Shown one piece after another: positions 24,699 to 35,255 of a DNA stretch of 64,000 nucleotides. The notes beneath the pieces were generated by a model. It saw nothing but the letters and a program-made list of their open reading frames with translations. It was not told the origin of the DNA and did no database searches. The stretch is taken from contig NZ_CP027062.1 in assembly GCF_002966125.1 (NCBI RefSeq), positions 1,798,001-1,862,000 of the forward strand, written 5' to 3'. The translations under genes and the position numbers were made by a program. How positions within the stretch are numbered: position 1 is the first letter of the stretch; each line of letters begins with the position of its first letter. This DNA is from Pukyongia salina (lineage in GTDB: Bacteria > Bacteroidota > Bacteroidia > Flavobacteriales > Flavobacteriaceae).

Positions 24699-27600
24699 AT
24701 GAACAGGAAAACGACCTACTTAGTAATATCCCTATTCACTAGCTTCTTCGCATTACAAGCGCAGATTCAGGAACCTTTTGCTGTTCGATATAGCCAAACA
24801 CTTAACGGAGATTTCACTATTATCGCTAACAATGTGATCTCCAGAACTGCAACCGGAAACTATAATGGTCCGGGTAACAATCACGATTTTCAGAATAATG
24901 TTTATGTAGATATAGATAGCGACCCAACCACCTTTAATTCCAGTCAGGCGAATTTTACCAACCCTACTTCCAATGGTGCATGTGTTACCATTTTCAGGGC
25001 ATTCCTGTATTGGGCCGCCGTCGACGTAGAACAACCTAACGGTAGCGATAATCAGCCAAACTGGAACTTCGACGATGTAAAACTTATGCTTCCCGGGGAG
25101 ACAACCTATTCTACAATTACCGCAGATGATGTGATATTCCGTGGCCGTACTACACATTTCAGTAACGACCCTTATATCTGTATGAAGGACATCACTTCAC
25201 AGGTACTGGCATTGCCCAATAAGTTTGGAACTTACACAGTTGCCAATGTAGAAGCAGCAGAAGGTACCGTGGCTCACGACCCCATGGTGGGTACCACCGG
25301 CGGATGGCAGATCGTATTTGTATACGAAAGCCCCGGACTTCCTGCCAAGAACATCACCTTAAATGATGGTTATGCACACGTTACCAACATAATCAACAAC
25401 ATGGATATTAATTTCAGTGGTTTCCAAACCACACCTGTTGGTAATGTGAATGCTAAATTACTATTCGGAGCCCTGGAAGGTGACAGAGGTTTGAGTGGTG
25501 ACCGCCTGAGAATATTGGATGCATCCAATAACTTCGTGGATCTAACTGCTCCACAACGAACCGCAAATAACTTCTTTAACAGTAGAATTACCGTTGGTAA
25601 TGGAAACTTTGTAGACCGAAGTCCGGCAAGTACAAATACTTTAGGGTTCGATGCTTCGGTTTTCGATTTGGATAATACCGGGAATTCGATAATAACGAAT
25701 AACCAAACCAGTGCTACAGTACGAATTTCTTCGCAGAATGAGGTCTACGGAATTTATCTCCTCGGTCTCGCAGTTGAAGTATATAGCCCCAGCCTGGATC
25801 CCCTTGTCATTGCACAGACTTCCGGTGCCAACCCGGCAAACCCTGGCGATACCCTGGGCTTTAGTTTTACCTTTGAGAATACGGGAAATGACGATGCGAT
25901 AAACACAACATTAAGTACGGTAATTCCTCCTCAAGCTTCCTTATTGCCTATAACCAATTTACCCAATGGGGTCACCTATAACTATAATCCACCTACCGGA
26001 GACCTGGTGTTCACTGTTGCTAACGGATTTCTGGATGTGGGAGATCCTCCCATTTCGATCGATATGGAACTAGAGGTTAACGACGAGTGTTATTTTCTCG
26101 AAACAGATTGTACCCTTTCTTTCGATCTACAATTTACGGCTACTTATTCGGGTGCTCAGAATCCTAACCTAATCACCTCTATAAGTACTTCAGATCCTAT
26201 GTCCTGTACCGCGTTACCATATACGGTAAACATTAATCAGCCAATAGTGAACTGGCTAACGCCGGCAGGTGCGCTGGACGTTACTCTGGATTGTGACGAT
26301 ACAACAGGATTAAGTCAGGCCCAAAGCTTAGAACCTGTACCGGATAAATGTACATTTACCCTTAACAAAACATCCGGACCATTCGTACCCGGAAGTTGCC
26401 CAAGTACCGGAACCTATACAAATACCTGGAATTTTACAGATGCCTGTGGAGTGACCATTGCCAATTATGTGCAAGTGATCACCATTGCAGATAACGAAGA
26501 TCCTACGGCTAGTAATCCGCCTGCTATCAATGTACAGTGTGTGGCCGATATACCGGCCCCCGATCCTGCTGTGGTGACCGATGAAGCCGACAATTGCTCA
26601 ACCCCGACCGTAGCATTCGTTAGCGATGTTTCAGATAATCAATCTTGTCCGGAGACCGTAACGAGAACCTACAGCGTAACCGATGCCTGTGGAAATTCCA
26701 TCAATGTTACTCAGCAGATCGTAATTCTGGATGATATTTTACCTACGGCCAGTAATCCAGTGACAATACAAGTTTCCTGTATCACCGATGTACCCGCCCC
26801 GGATCCTGCCGTGGTTACAGACGAGGCCGATAACTGTTCAACCCCGGTTGTTGCTTTCGTTTCAGAATCGTCCGATAATCAAAGTTGTCCCGAAACCATT
26901 TCAAGAATATACAGCGTGACCGATGCCTGCGGGAATTCCATCAATGTCACCCACCTGATCCAGGTTCAGGATGATATTTTGCCAACCGCAAGTGATCCGG
27001 CTCCCATCCAAGTGTCATGTATCACCGATGTGCCTGCCCCGGATCCTGCTGTGGTCACAGACGAAGCCGATAACTGCTCAACACCTGTAGTAGCTTTTGT
27101 AATGGATAGTTCGGATAATCAAAGTTGTCCTGAAACCATTTCAAGAATCTATAGTGTAACCGATACCTGTGGAAATTCCATTCAAGTGACCCAACAAATT
27201 GTTGTCCAGGATGATATTCTGCCAACAGCCAGCAATCCGTCACCAATAACTGTGGAATGTTACGGAGATATACCAATTCCGGATATCGGTGTGGTAACCG
27301 ATGCCGCCGATAATTGTTCGGTTCCAATTGTGGCTTTTGTGGAAGATGTATCAGACAATGGTCTGTGCCCGGAAATAATTACAAGAAGCTATAGTGTTAC
27401 AGACACTTGTGGAAATAGAATTATCGTGGAACAACAAATCACCGTACGTGATGAAACCCCACCTCAATTAAGTTCTTCTCTGGAACCGGAGATAACTGTT
27501 GGTTGCGACGAAATGCCGGATGTGCCGGACCTTACATTTACCGATAATTGCTCAACGAACTTGCTGATAGAATATGATGAAGAGATCATAAACCTGAATG

Positions 27601-28274
27601 AGCTGGATTATAATATTATCCGAACCTGGTTCGTCACAGACGAATGTGATAATCGTAGTGACTATACTCAATTGGTTATGGTTCGACCCGAACTCGAATC
27701 GGATTCTGTATCACTCAATATTTGCCCCGAGGACGATCCGGTCAATCTGGAAGGTCTTATTGAGAATACTGCAAATCTAAATGGTACCTGGGAGAGCGAA
27801 TACCTGGATCAATTGGATGGAACGGTATTCGATCCGTCCGGTTTCGAATTTGGAGAATACAGCTTCAAATATACATATACAGAGAACGACTGCGAATGGT
27901 CTACTAATATTGAGTTATCCATTAACGAGTCTTGTATAAATTTCCCATGTATTCAGTCTAAAGATGACATTGAAATATCAAAATTAGTATCTGCCAATAA
28001 CGATGGAATCAACGATTTCTTCGAGGTTACCTATGCCTTAGATCCCAACAGCAACGAACCGTGCGATATCTCGGTAAGTGTGGAGATTTTCAACAGATGG
28101 GGAGCAAGAGTTTTTAAAGACGATAATTACAATAACGACTGGTACGGAGTTGCCCCATCGGGTGCCTTTGGAGATGCTACGTTATTGCCAACCGGAACTT
28201 ACTATTACCTCGTTACCCTGAATAATAGCGGCTTCGACCCAATTCAAGGTTTCATTTTACTAGGAACAGAATAA
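24699..28274 (+). CDS. large repeat protein with T9SS type B (gliding-motility-associated) C-terminal domain
   Basis: A 1191-residue secreted protein with signal peptide (LVISLFTSFFALQAQ). Residues 25-365 form a surface domain (FRAFLYWAAVDV, TGGWQIVFVYESPG), then a DUF11-like Ig domain (PANPGDTLGFSFTFENTGN), then four 80-residue HYR-type repeats at about 598-917 with conserved CxxD...PDPAVVTDEADNCSTP...VTDACGN cysteines. The C-terminal about 85 residues (VSANNDGINDFF ... VEIFNRWGARVF ... GTYYYLVTLNN) are the CHU_C/type B sorting domain. It is exported by T9SS. The next gene, a PorP/SprF protein, starts directly at its stop codon, the usual pairing for type B cargo. Confidence 0.9.
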   Translation: MNRKTTYLVISLFTSFFALQAQIQEPFAVRYSQTLNGDFTIIANNVISRTATGNYNGPGNNHDFQNNVYVDIDSDPTTFNSSQANFTNPTSNGACVTIFRAFLYWAAVDVEQPNGSDNQPNWNFDDVKLMLPGETTYSTITADDVIFRGRTTHFSNDPYICMKDITSQVLALPNKFGTYTVANVEAAEGTVAHDPMVGTTGGWQIVFVYESPGLPAKNITLNDGYAHVTNIINNMDINFSGFQTTPVGNVNAKLLFGALEGDRGLSGDRLRILDASNNFVDLTAPQRTANNFFNSRITVGNGNFVDRSPASTNTLGFDASVFDLDNTGNSIITNNQTSATVRISSQNEVYGIYLLGLAVEVYSPSLDPLVIAQTSGANPANPGDTLGFSFTFENTGNDDAINTTLSTVIPPQASLLPITNLPNGVTYNYNPPTGDLVFTVANGFLDVGDPPISIDMELEVNDECYFLETDCTLSFDLQFTATYSGAQNPNLITSISTSDPMSCTALPYTVNINQPIVNWLTPAGALDVTLDCDDTTGLSQAQSLEPVPDKCTFTLNKTSGPFVPGSCPSTGTYTNTWNFTDACGVTIANYVQVITIADNEDPTASNPPAINVQCVADIPAPDPAVVTDEADNCSTPTVAFVSDVSDNQSCPETVTRTYSVTDACGNSINVTQQIVILDDILPTASNPVTIQVSCITDVPAPDPAVVTDEADNCSTPVVAFVSESSDNQSCPETISRIYSVTDACGNSINVTHLIQVQDDILPTASDPAPIQVSCITDVPAPDPAVVTDEADNCSTPVVAFVMDSSDNQSCPETISRIYSVTDTCGNSIQVTQQIVVQDDILPTASNPSPITVECYGDIPIPDIGVVTDAADNCSVPIVAFVEDVSDNGLCPEIITRSYSVTDTCGNRIIVEQQITVRDETPPQLSSSLEPEITVGCDEMPDVPDLTFTDNCSTNLLIEYDEEIINLNELDYNIIRTWFVTDECDNRSDYTQLVMVRPELESDSVSLNICPEDDPVNLEGLIENTANLNGTWESEYLDQLDGTVFDPSGFEFGEYSFKYTYTENDCEWSTNIELSINESCINFPCIQSKDDIEISKLVSANNDGINDFFEVTYALDPNSNEPCDISVSVEIFNRWGARVFKDDNYNNDWYGVAPSGAFGDATLLPTGTYYYLVTLNNSGFDPIQGFILLGTE
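26490..27449 (+). repeat. four tandem 240-bp coding repeats
   Basis: Units begin at 26490, 26730, 26970 and 27210 with the codons for D-D/N-x-x-PTA and end at 27449; the period is exactly 240 bp. Units 2 and 3 are the most alike (shared VSCITDVPAPDPAVVTDEAD text). Unit 4 is more divergent. They encode HYR-like Ig domains of the T9SS type B protein. Confidence 0.9.
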
Positions 28275-29198
28275 ATGAAAGCGGTTAAAAACATATTACT
28301 TTGCTTACTAGCCTTTTTTGTGCTACAGAGTACCTATGCTCAGCAGACACCGCAGTTCTCTCAATACATGTATAATACCATTTCGATCAATCCGGCTTAT
28401 GCAGGATCTAAGGAGGTTTTAGTGGTAAATCTTCTGAATAGAAATCAGTGGATGGGCGTTGACGGGGCTCCTGTTACACAAACCCTTTCTGCACATAGCG
28501 GTATCCCCGGATCCAATGTGGGGGTAGGATTGTCTGTGATCAACGACAAACTGGGATTTGAAAGAACCACTTATGTATATTCAGACGTGTCGTACAAGCT
28601 CAACCTGGATCATTACGATGAATACAAACTCACCTTTGGTGTAAAGGCCGGTTTTAGAAAATACAGCATAGATGAAGAATTACTGAACGACCCAAATTAC
28701 GCCAATGATCCGTTCCTTATGGGTGCCGATTTTAAATGGGATCCCAACGTAGGAGTAGGGGTCTATTTTAGAGGTGAATCATTCTACCTGGGTGTTTCCG
28801 CTCCGCGATTGCTTACCTACAGGGGAAGTTCCGAATATTTCTCCCTCGAACGAATTACCTACTATGTGAACGGAGGATATGTAATGGATGTAAATCCGCA
28901 TCTTATCTTTAAGCCCGCATTTATTGTGAAGTACACAAATGGGGCACCTGTATCCTTCGATTTTTCGGCCATGTTCCTTATCAACCAGAATCTATGGCTT
29001 GGAGGATCCTACCGATTTAAAGATTCATTTGGTGCACTGGTGAATTTCAGGATCGCCAAAGGAGTGAATGTGGGTTATGCCTACGATTATGTAACTTCAG
29101 GACTTAATACCGCCACGTTTGGCTCGCATGAATTAATGCTGAATTTCGAATTCCTTTGGCCAAGACCGCGATGTAAGTGCAAGGATCTGTATAATTGA
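28275..29198 (+). CDS. PorP/SprF family type IX secretion system membrane protein
   Basis: A 307-residue outer-membrane beta-barrel protein with a signal peptide (LLCLLAFFVLQSTYAQ) and the diagnostic QTPQFSQYMYNTISINPAYAGSKE start. PorP/SprF proteins help anchor type B T9SS cargo at the surface. The ATG follows the upstream cargo stop with no gap (TAA then ATG), so the two are translationally coupled. Length and C-terminus (GSHELMLNFEFLWPRPR) are typical. Confidence 0.95.
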   Translation: MKAVKNILLCLLAFFVLQSTYAQQTPQFSQYMYNTISINPAYAGSKEVLVVNLLNRNQWMGVDGAPVTQTLSAHSGIPGSNVGVGLSVINDKLGFERTTYVYSDVSYKLNLDHYDEYKLTFGVKAGFRKYSIDEELLNDPNYANDPFLMGADFKWDPNVGVGVYFRGESFYLGVSAPRLLTYRGSSEYFSLERITYYVNGGYVMDVNPHLIFKPAFIVKYTNGAPVSFDFSAMFLINQNLWLGGSYRFKDSFGALVNFRIAKGVNVGYAYDYVTSGLNTATFGSHELMLNFEFLWPRPRCKCKDLYN

Positions 29199-29357
29199 GT
29201 TAGTAGTTAGATGCTTCTATGCAACGAATAATCAATTCACAACCAACAAATCACAAATGAATTCCAACGATCCATAAATCAAATTTGGACATTGGTACTT
29301 CAATATTATTTGATTTTTAGAGATCTGTGATTTTCTCAATCACTGATAACAGTCAAC

Positions 29358-30161
29358 TCACCAACTCCCACTGGCACCACCGCCGCCAAATCCGCCACCG
29401 CCAAATCCGCCACCAAAACTTCCGCCGCCGCCCCAGCTGCTTCCCGATCCACTGCTCCAGCTACCGCCTGTTCTACCCGCATTGCTAAGTACGATGATGT
29501 CCCAGAGACTTCCCATTCCACCGCCGCTATTCCCGCTGCCCCCATCGCGATTCTTATTACGTGCATTAATGATGATGATAAGGAAAAGAACAAAGATCGC
29601 GATCATGATCAAGGAGGTGTAAGGAAAATTTCTCTGCAGTTCTCCATCAAATTCTCCCGAGAGCATATCTATCATTACTGAAGTCGCCTTATCCAGGCCG
29701 GCATAGTAGTTCTCTTTTTTGAATTCCGGGATCATGTAATTATTAATGATCCTTTCGGCCATTCGATCCGTAATGCGGTATTCGATCCCGTAACCTGTGT
29801 TGATATCGACGGTGCGGTCGTCTTTTGCCAGGAGGATCAAAATTCCATTGTCGGTATCCGCCTGCCCAATACCCCATTTATGGCCCCATTTGGCGCCGAG
29901 AAGCGAAATATCCTCCCCTTTGGTGGTACTAATGATCACTACCACGATCTGAGTTGAGGTAGTATCGGCATAATTAACGAGTTTCGTTCCCAGGGAACTT
30001 CGCTCGCTGTCGCTAAGTAGCTCGATATAGTCGTATACCGCTGTTTGTTTAGAATTTGGAGGTATTTCGGGGATATCGAACTGAGAAACGACAGTTTCAG
30101 AAACAAAAAGAACTGATAAAAAAAATAAGTATCTAGAATATTTCTTTAAGGTCGTTAGCAT
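29358..30161 (-). CDS. TPM domain membrane protein (YgcG-like) with Gly/Ser-rich tail
   Basis: A 267-residue protein with a signal peptide, a TPM (TPM_phosphatase/Psb32-like) domain at about 40-170 (SSLGTKLVNYADTTSTQIVVVIIST, WGIGQADTDNGILILLAKDDRTVDINTGYGIE), a membrane helix (about 187-205) and a C-terminal Gly/Ser/Trp-rich tail of about 60 residues. The tail is low-complexity. It is in a typical TPM-TPM-LemA cluster: the next gene ends adjacent to its start. The role in Bacteroidota is unclear; envelope stress is often suggested. Confidence 0.9.
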   Translation of the reverse strand: MLTTLKKYSRYLFFLSVLFVSETVVSQFDIPEIPPNSKQTAVYDYIELLSDSERSSLGTKLVNYADTTSTQIVVVIISTTKGEDISLLGAKWGHKWGIGQADTDNGILILLAKDDRTVDINTGYGIEYRITDRMAERIINNYMIPEFKKENYYAGLDKATSVMIDMLSGEFDGELQRNFPYTSLIMIAIFVLFLIIIINARNKNRDGGSGNSGGGMGSLWDIIVLSNAGRTGGSWSSGSGSSWGGGGSFGGGFGGGGFGGGGASGSW

Positions 30162-30599
30162 CTATCCTACCGAAATTTTATCCGGGAGCTCATTTTTGTC
30201 GTTACCACCGTGAGGAAAATACATCTTCAGTTGTTCTCCGGCCATGAGTATACCATCAACCAGGCCTTGTTTCACGTTTCCGGATTTAAACTGATCTATG
30301 ATCACATCCTTGGTGGATTCCCAAAAACCCGGAGGTACAACATCGTTAATACCCTGGTCACCCATGATCACGAGCGTTCGATCTTCCACGGCGACGTAGA
30401 TAAGCACGCCATTGCTCAATTTTGTGTTATTCATATGTAGAAAATCGAATACTTCGGCGGCTCTCTCAAAGGCATCAATTTCTGAATGTGCCTCGAGGTG
30501 TACCCGAATTTCTCCTGAAGTATTCTTTTCTGCCGATCGAATGGCTTCGATGATCGCTGCTTCTTCCTCAGCACTGAGGAAATCTTCTAATTTAGACAT
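30162..30599 (-). CDS. TPM domain protein
   Basis: A 145-residue cytoplasmic-looking protein with one TPM domain: SAEEEAAIIEAIRSAEKNTSGEIRVHLEAHS, NTKLSNGVLIYVAVEDRTLVIMGDQGIN. No signal peptide. It abuts the membrane TPM gene (stop codon directly precedes that ATG) and follows LemA by 12 bp, so the three genes form an operon. Confidence 0.85.
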   Translation of the reverse strand: MSKLEDFLSAEEEAAIIEAIRSAEKNTSGEIRVHLEAHSEIDAFERAAEVFDFLHMNNTKLSNGVLIYVAVEDRTLVIMGDQGINDVVPPGFWESTKDVIIDQFKSGNVKQGLVDGILMAGEQLKMYFPHGGNDKNELPDKISVG

Positions 30600-30611
30600 C
30601 TAACTTACTGG

Positions 30612-31199
30612 TTAAAATTCTACAACCGGAGCCTCTTCCGAACCTTCTTTCGCTTCAAAGTATGCGTGTTCTTCAAATCCCAGCATCCCAGCAAACATGG
30701 AGGCTGGAAATTTCTTGATCCGGGTGTTATAGGGACGGGCCATTTCGTTATATCGATTTCGTTCCACATTGATCCTGTTCTCCGTGCGTTCGAGTTCGTT
30801 GATGAGTTCCTTGAAATTTTCGTTGGCTTTCAGATCTGGATATCGCTCGAAAACTGCCAGTAGTCGGGCAAGGGCAGAGGTTAAACCGCTTTGCACTTCC
30901 TGAAACTGTTGCAATTGTTCCGGGGTGATATTAGAAGGGTCGATAGTCACCGAAGTAGCCTTACTTCGAGCCTCTGTGACTTTTATTAGGGTTTCCTGTT
31001 CAAATTCGGCATAGCCTTTAGCAGTGTTCACAATATTGGGAATTAGGTCGGCTCGCCTCTGATACGAACTTTCCACATTACCCCATTGAGCAGATACACC
31101 TTCGTTTAATTCGACAAGGGAGTTATTGAGATTCATAAGGTAGAAACCCCCTATAGCGAGGAGCCCCACAATAACGATCACGGGTAGCCATTTTTTCAT
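30612..31199 (-). CDS. LemA family protein
   Basis: A 195-residue protein with an N-terminal membrane helix (VIVIVGLLAIGGFYLM) and the LemA four-helix body: NEGVSAQWGNVESSYQRRADLIPNIVNTAKGYAEFEQETLIKVTEAR. LemA proteins are membrane-anchored coiled helical proteins of uncertain function, commonly paired with TPM proteins as here. Confidence 0.9.
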   Translation of the reverse strand: MKKWLPVIVIVGLLAIGGFYLMNLNNSLVELNEGVSAQWGNVESSYQRRADLIPNIVNTAKGYAEFEQETLIKVTEARSKATSVTIDPSNITPEQLQQFQEVQSGLTSALARLLAVFERYPDLKANENFKELINELERTENRINVERNRYNEMARPYNTRIKKFPASMFAGMLGFEEHAYFEAKEGSEEAPVVEF

Positions 31200-31211
31200 G
31201 TTCTTCCGGGT

Positions 31212-31541
31212 TTAGAGTTGGTCTTTAATTTTAAGCAGCTCGGCTTTAACAGACTCTAATTTACGAATTATCTGAAAGTTGTCTAAGGATTTCTTTCGGT
31301 TTTCTTTTAGATGGATCTTAGCGCCTTCGAGGGTGAAACCGCGCTCTTTTACCAGATGATAGATAAGTTCTAGATTCTTAATATCCTCCTGAGTGAACTT
31401 ACGGTTTCCCTTGGCATTTTTCTTTGGCTGCAACACATCGAACTCCTTTTCCCAGAATCGCAATAGTGAAGTATTAACATCGAATGCCCTGGCGACCTCG
31501 CCAATACCGTAATAACGTTTTTCGGGCAATTCTACATGCAT
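31212..31541 (-). CDS. MerR family transcriptional regulator
   Basis: A 109-residue MerR-type protein with the HTH at 8-75: RYYGIGEVARAFDVNTSLLRFWEKEFDVLQPKKNAKGNRKFTQEDIKNLELIYHLVKERGFTLEGAKIHL. It lacks an effector-binding domain, ending in a short helix. Its ATG overlaps the stop of the M23 peptidase gene by one base (TAATG), so the two are translationally coupled. The target genes are unknown. Confidence 0.9.
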   Translation of the reverse strand: MHVELPEKRYYGIGEVARAFDVNTSLLRFWEKEFDVLQPKKNAKGNRKFTQEDIKNLELIYHLVKERGFTLEGAKIHLKENRKKSLDNFQIIRKLESVKAELLKIKDQL

Positions 31542-32518
31542 TAGTCCAGAGATTGATTTTCCTGCTGAGCATTTTGCAACATGATCGCAAATTCTTCAGG
31601 AGTAAGGTTACCGTAATAGAAATTGATCGGGTTGATGCGTTCGTTATCTTTAAAGATCTCGTAATGTAAATGAGGTGCTTCGCTTCGCCCCGTACTTCCC
31701 ACAAAACCTATAAGGTCACCACGTTTAACTCGCTGTCCCTTACGTACATTGTAGTCGAACAGATGTGCATACAAACTCTCATAACCGTATCCGTGATCAA
31801 TCCGAATGTGTTTTCCATAACCCGTCGCGGTATTGTCTGCTCTACTCACGATCCCATCACCCGAAGCATAAACAGGAGTTCCGCGTCTTGCGGTAAAATC
31901 CATTCCCCAGTGAAATTTACGGGCTTTTGTAAAGGGGTCGGTTCTATAACCAAAACCAGAGGCTACCCTTGTTAGATCTTCATTCTTCACAGGTTGTATG
32001 GCCGGGATCGCAGCTAATAGTTCTTCTTTTTCTTCAGCCATTTTTGCGATCTCGTCCAGGGATCGCGATTGAACTACAATTTGTTTTGTGAGTACATCCA
32101 GTCGTTTGCTGGTTGCGATAATGAGTTTAGAATTGTCGAACCCTTCCAGGTCCTTGTACCGGTTGATACCACCAAAACCTGCTTTCCGCTGTTCTTCGGG
32201 AATAGGATTAGCCTCGAAATACACCCGGTATAAATTATTGTCTCTATCGGCTATTTGTCCAAGAACCAGTTCCGCCTGCTCCATCTTCTTATTCAACAAC
32301 TCGTATTGAAGGTTCATATTAGCCAGTTCGCGCTTAAGTTCCTTCTCTTTGGGAGTCTCTACATAAGGTAAATTGATATAAATGAGCAACAATAGAAATC
32401 CACTTAAGAACATCCCCAGTATACTTAGCAGAATAATACCAAGTTTACGTCCTTTTTTACTTTCTATTTTTCGATAGGACAGAGTTTCACTATCGTAGTA
32501 ATATTTAACCTTAGACAT
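31541..32518 (-). CDS. M23 family metallopeptidase (membrane-anchored)
   Basis: A 325-residue protein with an N-terminal cytoplasmic stretch, one membrane helix (about 27-48), a coiled-coil region (about 55-150) and an M23 peptidase domain at about 195-295. The zinc site is visible as FHWGMDF (His, Asp) and HLHYEI. M23 domains cleave peptidoglycan cross-links, or when inactive regulate other hydrolases. The metal ligands are present, so activity is likely. It is divergent from alaS and coupled to MerR. Confidence 0.9.
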   Translation of the reverse strand: MSKVKYYYDSETLSYRKIESKKGRKLGIILLSILGMFLSGFLLLLIYINLPYVETPKEKELKRELANMNLQYELLNKKMEQAELVLGQIADRDNNLYRVYFEANPIPEEQRKAGFGGINRYKDLEGFDNSKLIIATSKRLDVLTKQIVVQSRSLDEIAKMAEEKEELLAAIPAIQPVKNEDLTRVASGFGYRTDPFTKARKFHWGMDFTARRGTPVYASGDGIVSRADNTATGYGKHIRIDHGYGYESLYAHLFDYNVRKGQRVKRGDLIGFVGSTGRSEAPHLHYEIFKDNERINPINFYYGNLTPEEFAIMLQNAQQENQSLD

Positions 32519-32532
32519 ACGTTAAAAAAACT

Positions 32533-32540
32533 TATTTTTG
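32533..32540 (+). promoter_or_regulatory. Bacteroidota -7 promoter box for alaS
   Basis: TATTTTTG matches TAnnTTTG. It implies a leader of about 95 bases before the alaS ATG. The leader contains GGTAGT (32551-32556) and its complement ACTACC (32616-32621), which could form a long-loop stem. Confidence 0.5.
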
Positions 32541-32640
32541 CTCGTTGAAGGGTAGTGCTAACTTTTACCTAACGTTTTGCAAATATAGAAATTGTTTTGC
32601 TGATAGAAATAATCTACTACCACGGCCAAAATTACATCGC

Positions 32641-35253
32641 ATGAAATCCAGTGAGATCCGTTCTAAGTTTTTAGACTTTTTCCAATCTAAATCGCATGAG
32701 ATCGTTCCTTCGGCACCTATGGTGATCAAGGACGACCCAACACTGATGTTCACCAATGCGGGAATGAATCAATTTAAGGAATACTTTCTAGGGAACAGCA
32801 CACCCAAAAGTGAGCGTATCGCCGACACCCAAAAATGCCTTCGGGTAAGTGGAAAACACAACGATCTGGAAGAGGTGGGGATGGATACCTATCATCATAC
32901 CATGTTCGAGATGTTAGGGAACTGGAGTTTCGGAAATTATTTTAAGAAAGAAGCTATAGGCTGGGCTTGGGAACTGCTCACCGAGGTATTAGGCATCGAT
33001 AAGGATAAATTATACGTTACCATTTTCGAAGGCGATAAAGCTGAAGGCCTGGAACGCGATCAGGAAGCCTACGATCATTGGAAACAACTCATTGCAGAAG
33101 ACAGGATCTTAAACGGCTCCAAGCACGATAATTTCTGGGAAATGGGAGATCAGGGTCCATGTGGCCCCTGTAGCGAGATCCATGTGGATATACGCTCGGC
33201 CGAAGATCGGGCAAAAATTCCGGGGGCAGATCTGGTAAACCAGGACCATCCGCAGGTAGTTGAGATCTGGAATCTGGTGTTCATGCAATTCAATAGAAAA
33301 GCAGATGGGAGCCTGGAAAAATTACCGGCCAGGCATGTGGATACAGGGATGGGTTTTGAACGACTCTGTATGGTGCTTCAGGACAAGCAAAGTAATTACG
33401 ACACCGATGTCTTTACTCCACTTATCAGGGAGATAGAGACTGTCACCAAGACCAGCTACGGGAAGGATGAAAAAGTTGATATTGCTATTCGCGTTATTGC
33501 AGATCACGTACGTGCCGTGGCGTTTTCTATTGCAGACGGACAGTTACCTTCCAATACCGGTGCCGGCTATGTGATAAGACGGATCCTTCGAAGAGCGATA
33601 CGTTACGGATTTACCTTCCTCGATAAGAAGGAACCATTTATATTCAGATTAACAGATACCCTGGTGAAGCAAATGGGAACTGCTTTCCCCGAGCTGGTTT
33701 CAGAAAAGAACCTGATCACCAATGTAATTAGAGAGGAGGAACAGTCCTTTTTAAGAACCCTCGATCAGGGACTTGTCTTATTGGAAAATATGATCACTAC
33801 TGCCAAAGGCAATGAAATTTCGGGACAAAAGGTCTTCGAACTTTACGATACCTATGGTTTCCCAAAGGACCTAACCGGACTTATTCTCAGAGAAAGGGGG
33901 TATAGCTATAATGAATCCGAATTTGACAGCGAGCTTCAGAAACAAAAGGAAAGATCTCGGGCCGCAGGAAAGGTAGAAACGGGAGACTGGAATGTCCTTG
34001 CGGACGATTCGGAAGAGGAATTTATCGGTTACGATTCTCTCGAAGCCAACGTGAAGATAACACGCTATCGCAAGGTGGAAAGTAAAAAAGAAGGAGAGCT
34101 ATTTCAGCTGGTATTTAACCTAACACCCTTTTATCCTGAAGGTGGAGGACAGGTAGGAGACAAAGGATATCTGGAAGCCGCCAACGGCGAAGTTACCTAT
34201 GTGGTAGACACGAAAAAGGAAAATAACCTGATCATTCACTTTGTAAAGAATTTACCGCGGAACCCGGAAGTGAATTTCAAGGCTGTGGTCGACGCAAAGC
34301 AACGTGCCAGGACAGCAGCAAATCATTCGGCCACGCATTTGCTACATCAAGCATTAAGAAATATACTCGGGCCGCATGTTACCCAAAAGGGATCTATGGT
34401 GCATAGCCGGTATCTCCGGTTCGACTTTTCACATTTCAGTAAGGTGACCGAAGAAGAACTTCACCAGGTTGAAGACTTTGTGAATGCCCGCATACGAGAG
34501 AGTATTGCCCTGGAAGAAAGACGAAATATTCCCTACAAACAAGCCATTGAAGAAGGTGCTCTGGCGCTTTTTGGTGAAAAATACGGAGACACTGTACGAG
34601 CGATCAAGTTTGGAAACTCCATGGAACTCTGTGGAGGAACCCATGTAACTAATACCAGTGATGTTTGGCACTTTATAATTACTTCTGAAAGTGCCGTAGC
34701 TTCTGGTATACGCAGAATTGAAGCGATCACGGGGGATGCGGCCAAGACGTATTTTATGGAGAGAAGTGAGGCGTTTAGAAAGGTTCAGAAAGTATTGAAC
34801 AACAGTAAAGATCCGGTAAGCGCGATCGAAAAGATACAGGAAGAGAACACCGCACTGCAGAAACAAATTCAGCAATTACAAAAGGACAAGGCCAAAGGTC
34901 TTAAAGGTGAATTAAAGAACGAACTGGAGGAAATTAACGGAGTACAATTTCTGGCAAAGGAAGTTCCACTGGATGCTGCCGGTATGAAGGACCTTGCATT
35001 CGAATTGGGCGCCGAAGTAGAAAACCTTTTCCTGCTTTTTGGTTCTAACCATGAAGATAAAGCGTTGCTCACTTGTTATATTTCGAAAGAAATTGTGGCC
35101 GAAAAAGATTTGAATGCGGGTACAATTGTCCGGGAATTAGGGAAGCACATCCAGGGTGGTGGAGGGGGCCAACCTTTCTTTGCCACGGCCGGTGGTAAAA
35201 ATCCCGCAGGGATCAATGCTGCACTCGAAGCCGCCAGAGCCTATCTTTCATAG
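32641..35253 (+). CDS. alaS: alanine--tRNA ligase
   Basis: About 870 residues from the ATG at 32641 ([28 protein letters not shown]). It attaches alanine to tRNA-Ala in the cytoplasm. Class II catalytic motifs are at the N-terminus ([29 protein letters not shown]), the editing domain zinc ligands are HSATHLLH and CGGTH, and the C-terminal DHHA1 domain ends with [17 protein letters not shown]. Upstream residues in the longer frame are not conserved-looking, and they would overlap the promoter region. It is followed 2 bp later by a GSCFA gene. Confidence 0.95.
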   Translation: MKSSEIRSKFLDFFQSKSHEIVPSAPMVIKDDPTLMFTNAGMNQFKEYFLGNSTPKSERIADTQKCLRVSGKHNDLEEVGMDTYHHTMFEMLGNWSFGNYFKKEAIGWAWELLTEVLGIDKDKLYVTIFEGDKAEGLERDQEAYDHWKQLIAEDRILNGSKHDNFWEMGDQGPCGPCSEIHVDIRSAEDRAKIPGADLVNQDHPQVVEIWNLVFMQFNRKADGSLEKLPARHVDTGMGFERLCMVLQDKQSNYDTDVFTPLIREIETVTKTSYGKDEKVDIAIRVIADHVRAVAFSIADGQLPSNTGAGYVIRRILRRAIRYGFTFLDKKEPFIFRLTDTLVKQMGTAFPELVSEKNLITNVIREEEQSFLRTLDQGLVLLENMITTAKGNEISGQKVFELYDTYGFPKDLTGLILRERGYSYNESEFDSELQKQKERSRAAGKVETGDWNVLADDSEEEFIGYDSLEANVKITRYRKVESKKEGELFQLVFNLTPFYPEGGGQVGDKGYLEAANGEVTYVVDTKKENNLIIHFVKNLPRNPEVNFKAVVDAKQRARTAANHSATHLLHQALRNILGPHVTQKGSMVHSRYLRFDFSHFSKVTEEELHQVEDFVNARIRESIALEERRNIPYKQAIEEGALALFGEKYGDTVRAIKFGNSMELCGGTHVTNTSDVWHFIITSESAVASGIRRIEAITGDAAKTYFMERSEAFRKVQKVLNNSKDPVSAIEKIQEENTALQKQIQQLQKDKAKGLKGELKNELEEINGVQFLAKEVPLDAAGMKDLAFELGAEVENLFLLFGSNHEDKALLTCYISKEIVAEKDLNAGTIVRELGKHIQGGGGGQPFFATAGGKNPAGINAALEAARAYLS

Positions 35254-35255
35254 GT

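Noticed and set aside
26490-27449. Regular repeats that could suggest a CRISPR array
   Set aside because: The units are 240 bp, fully coding and in frame with the T9SS protein; no short direct repeats with unique spacers are present.
32541-32640. Possible T-box or attenuator in the alaS leader
   Set aside because: Only a weak long-range complement (GGTAGT/ACTACC) is visible; no T-box motif or terminator, and T-boxes are not expected in Bacteroidota.
32545-32640. Thirty-two extra N-terminal residues for alaS
   Set aside because: They are not conserved-looking and would start within a few bases of the promoter; ATG at 32641 fits the family start.
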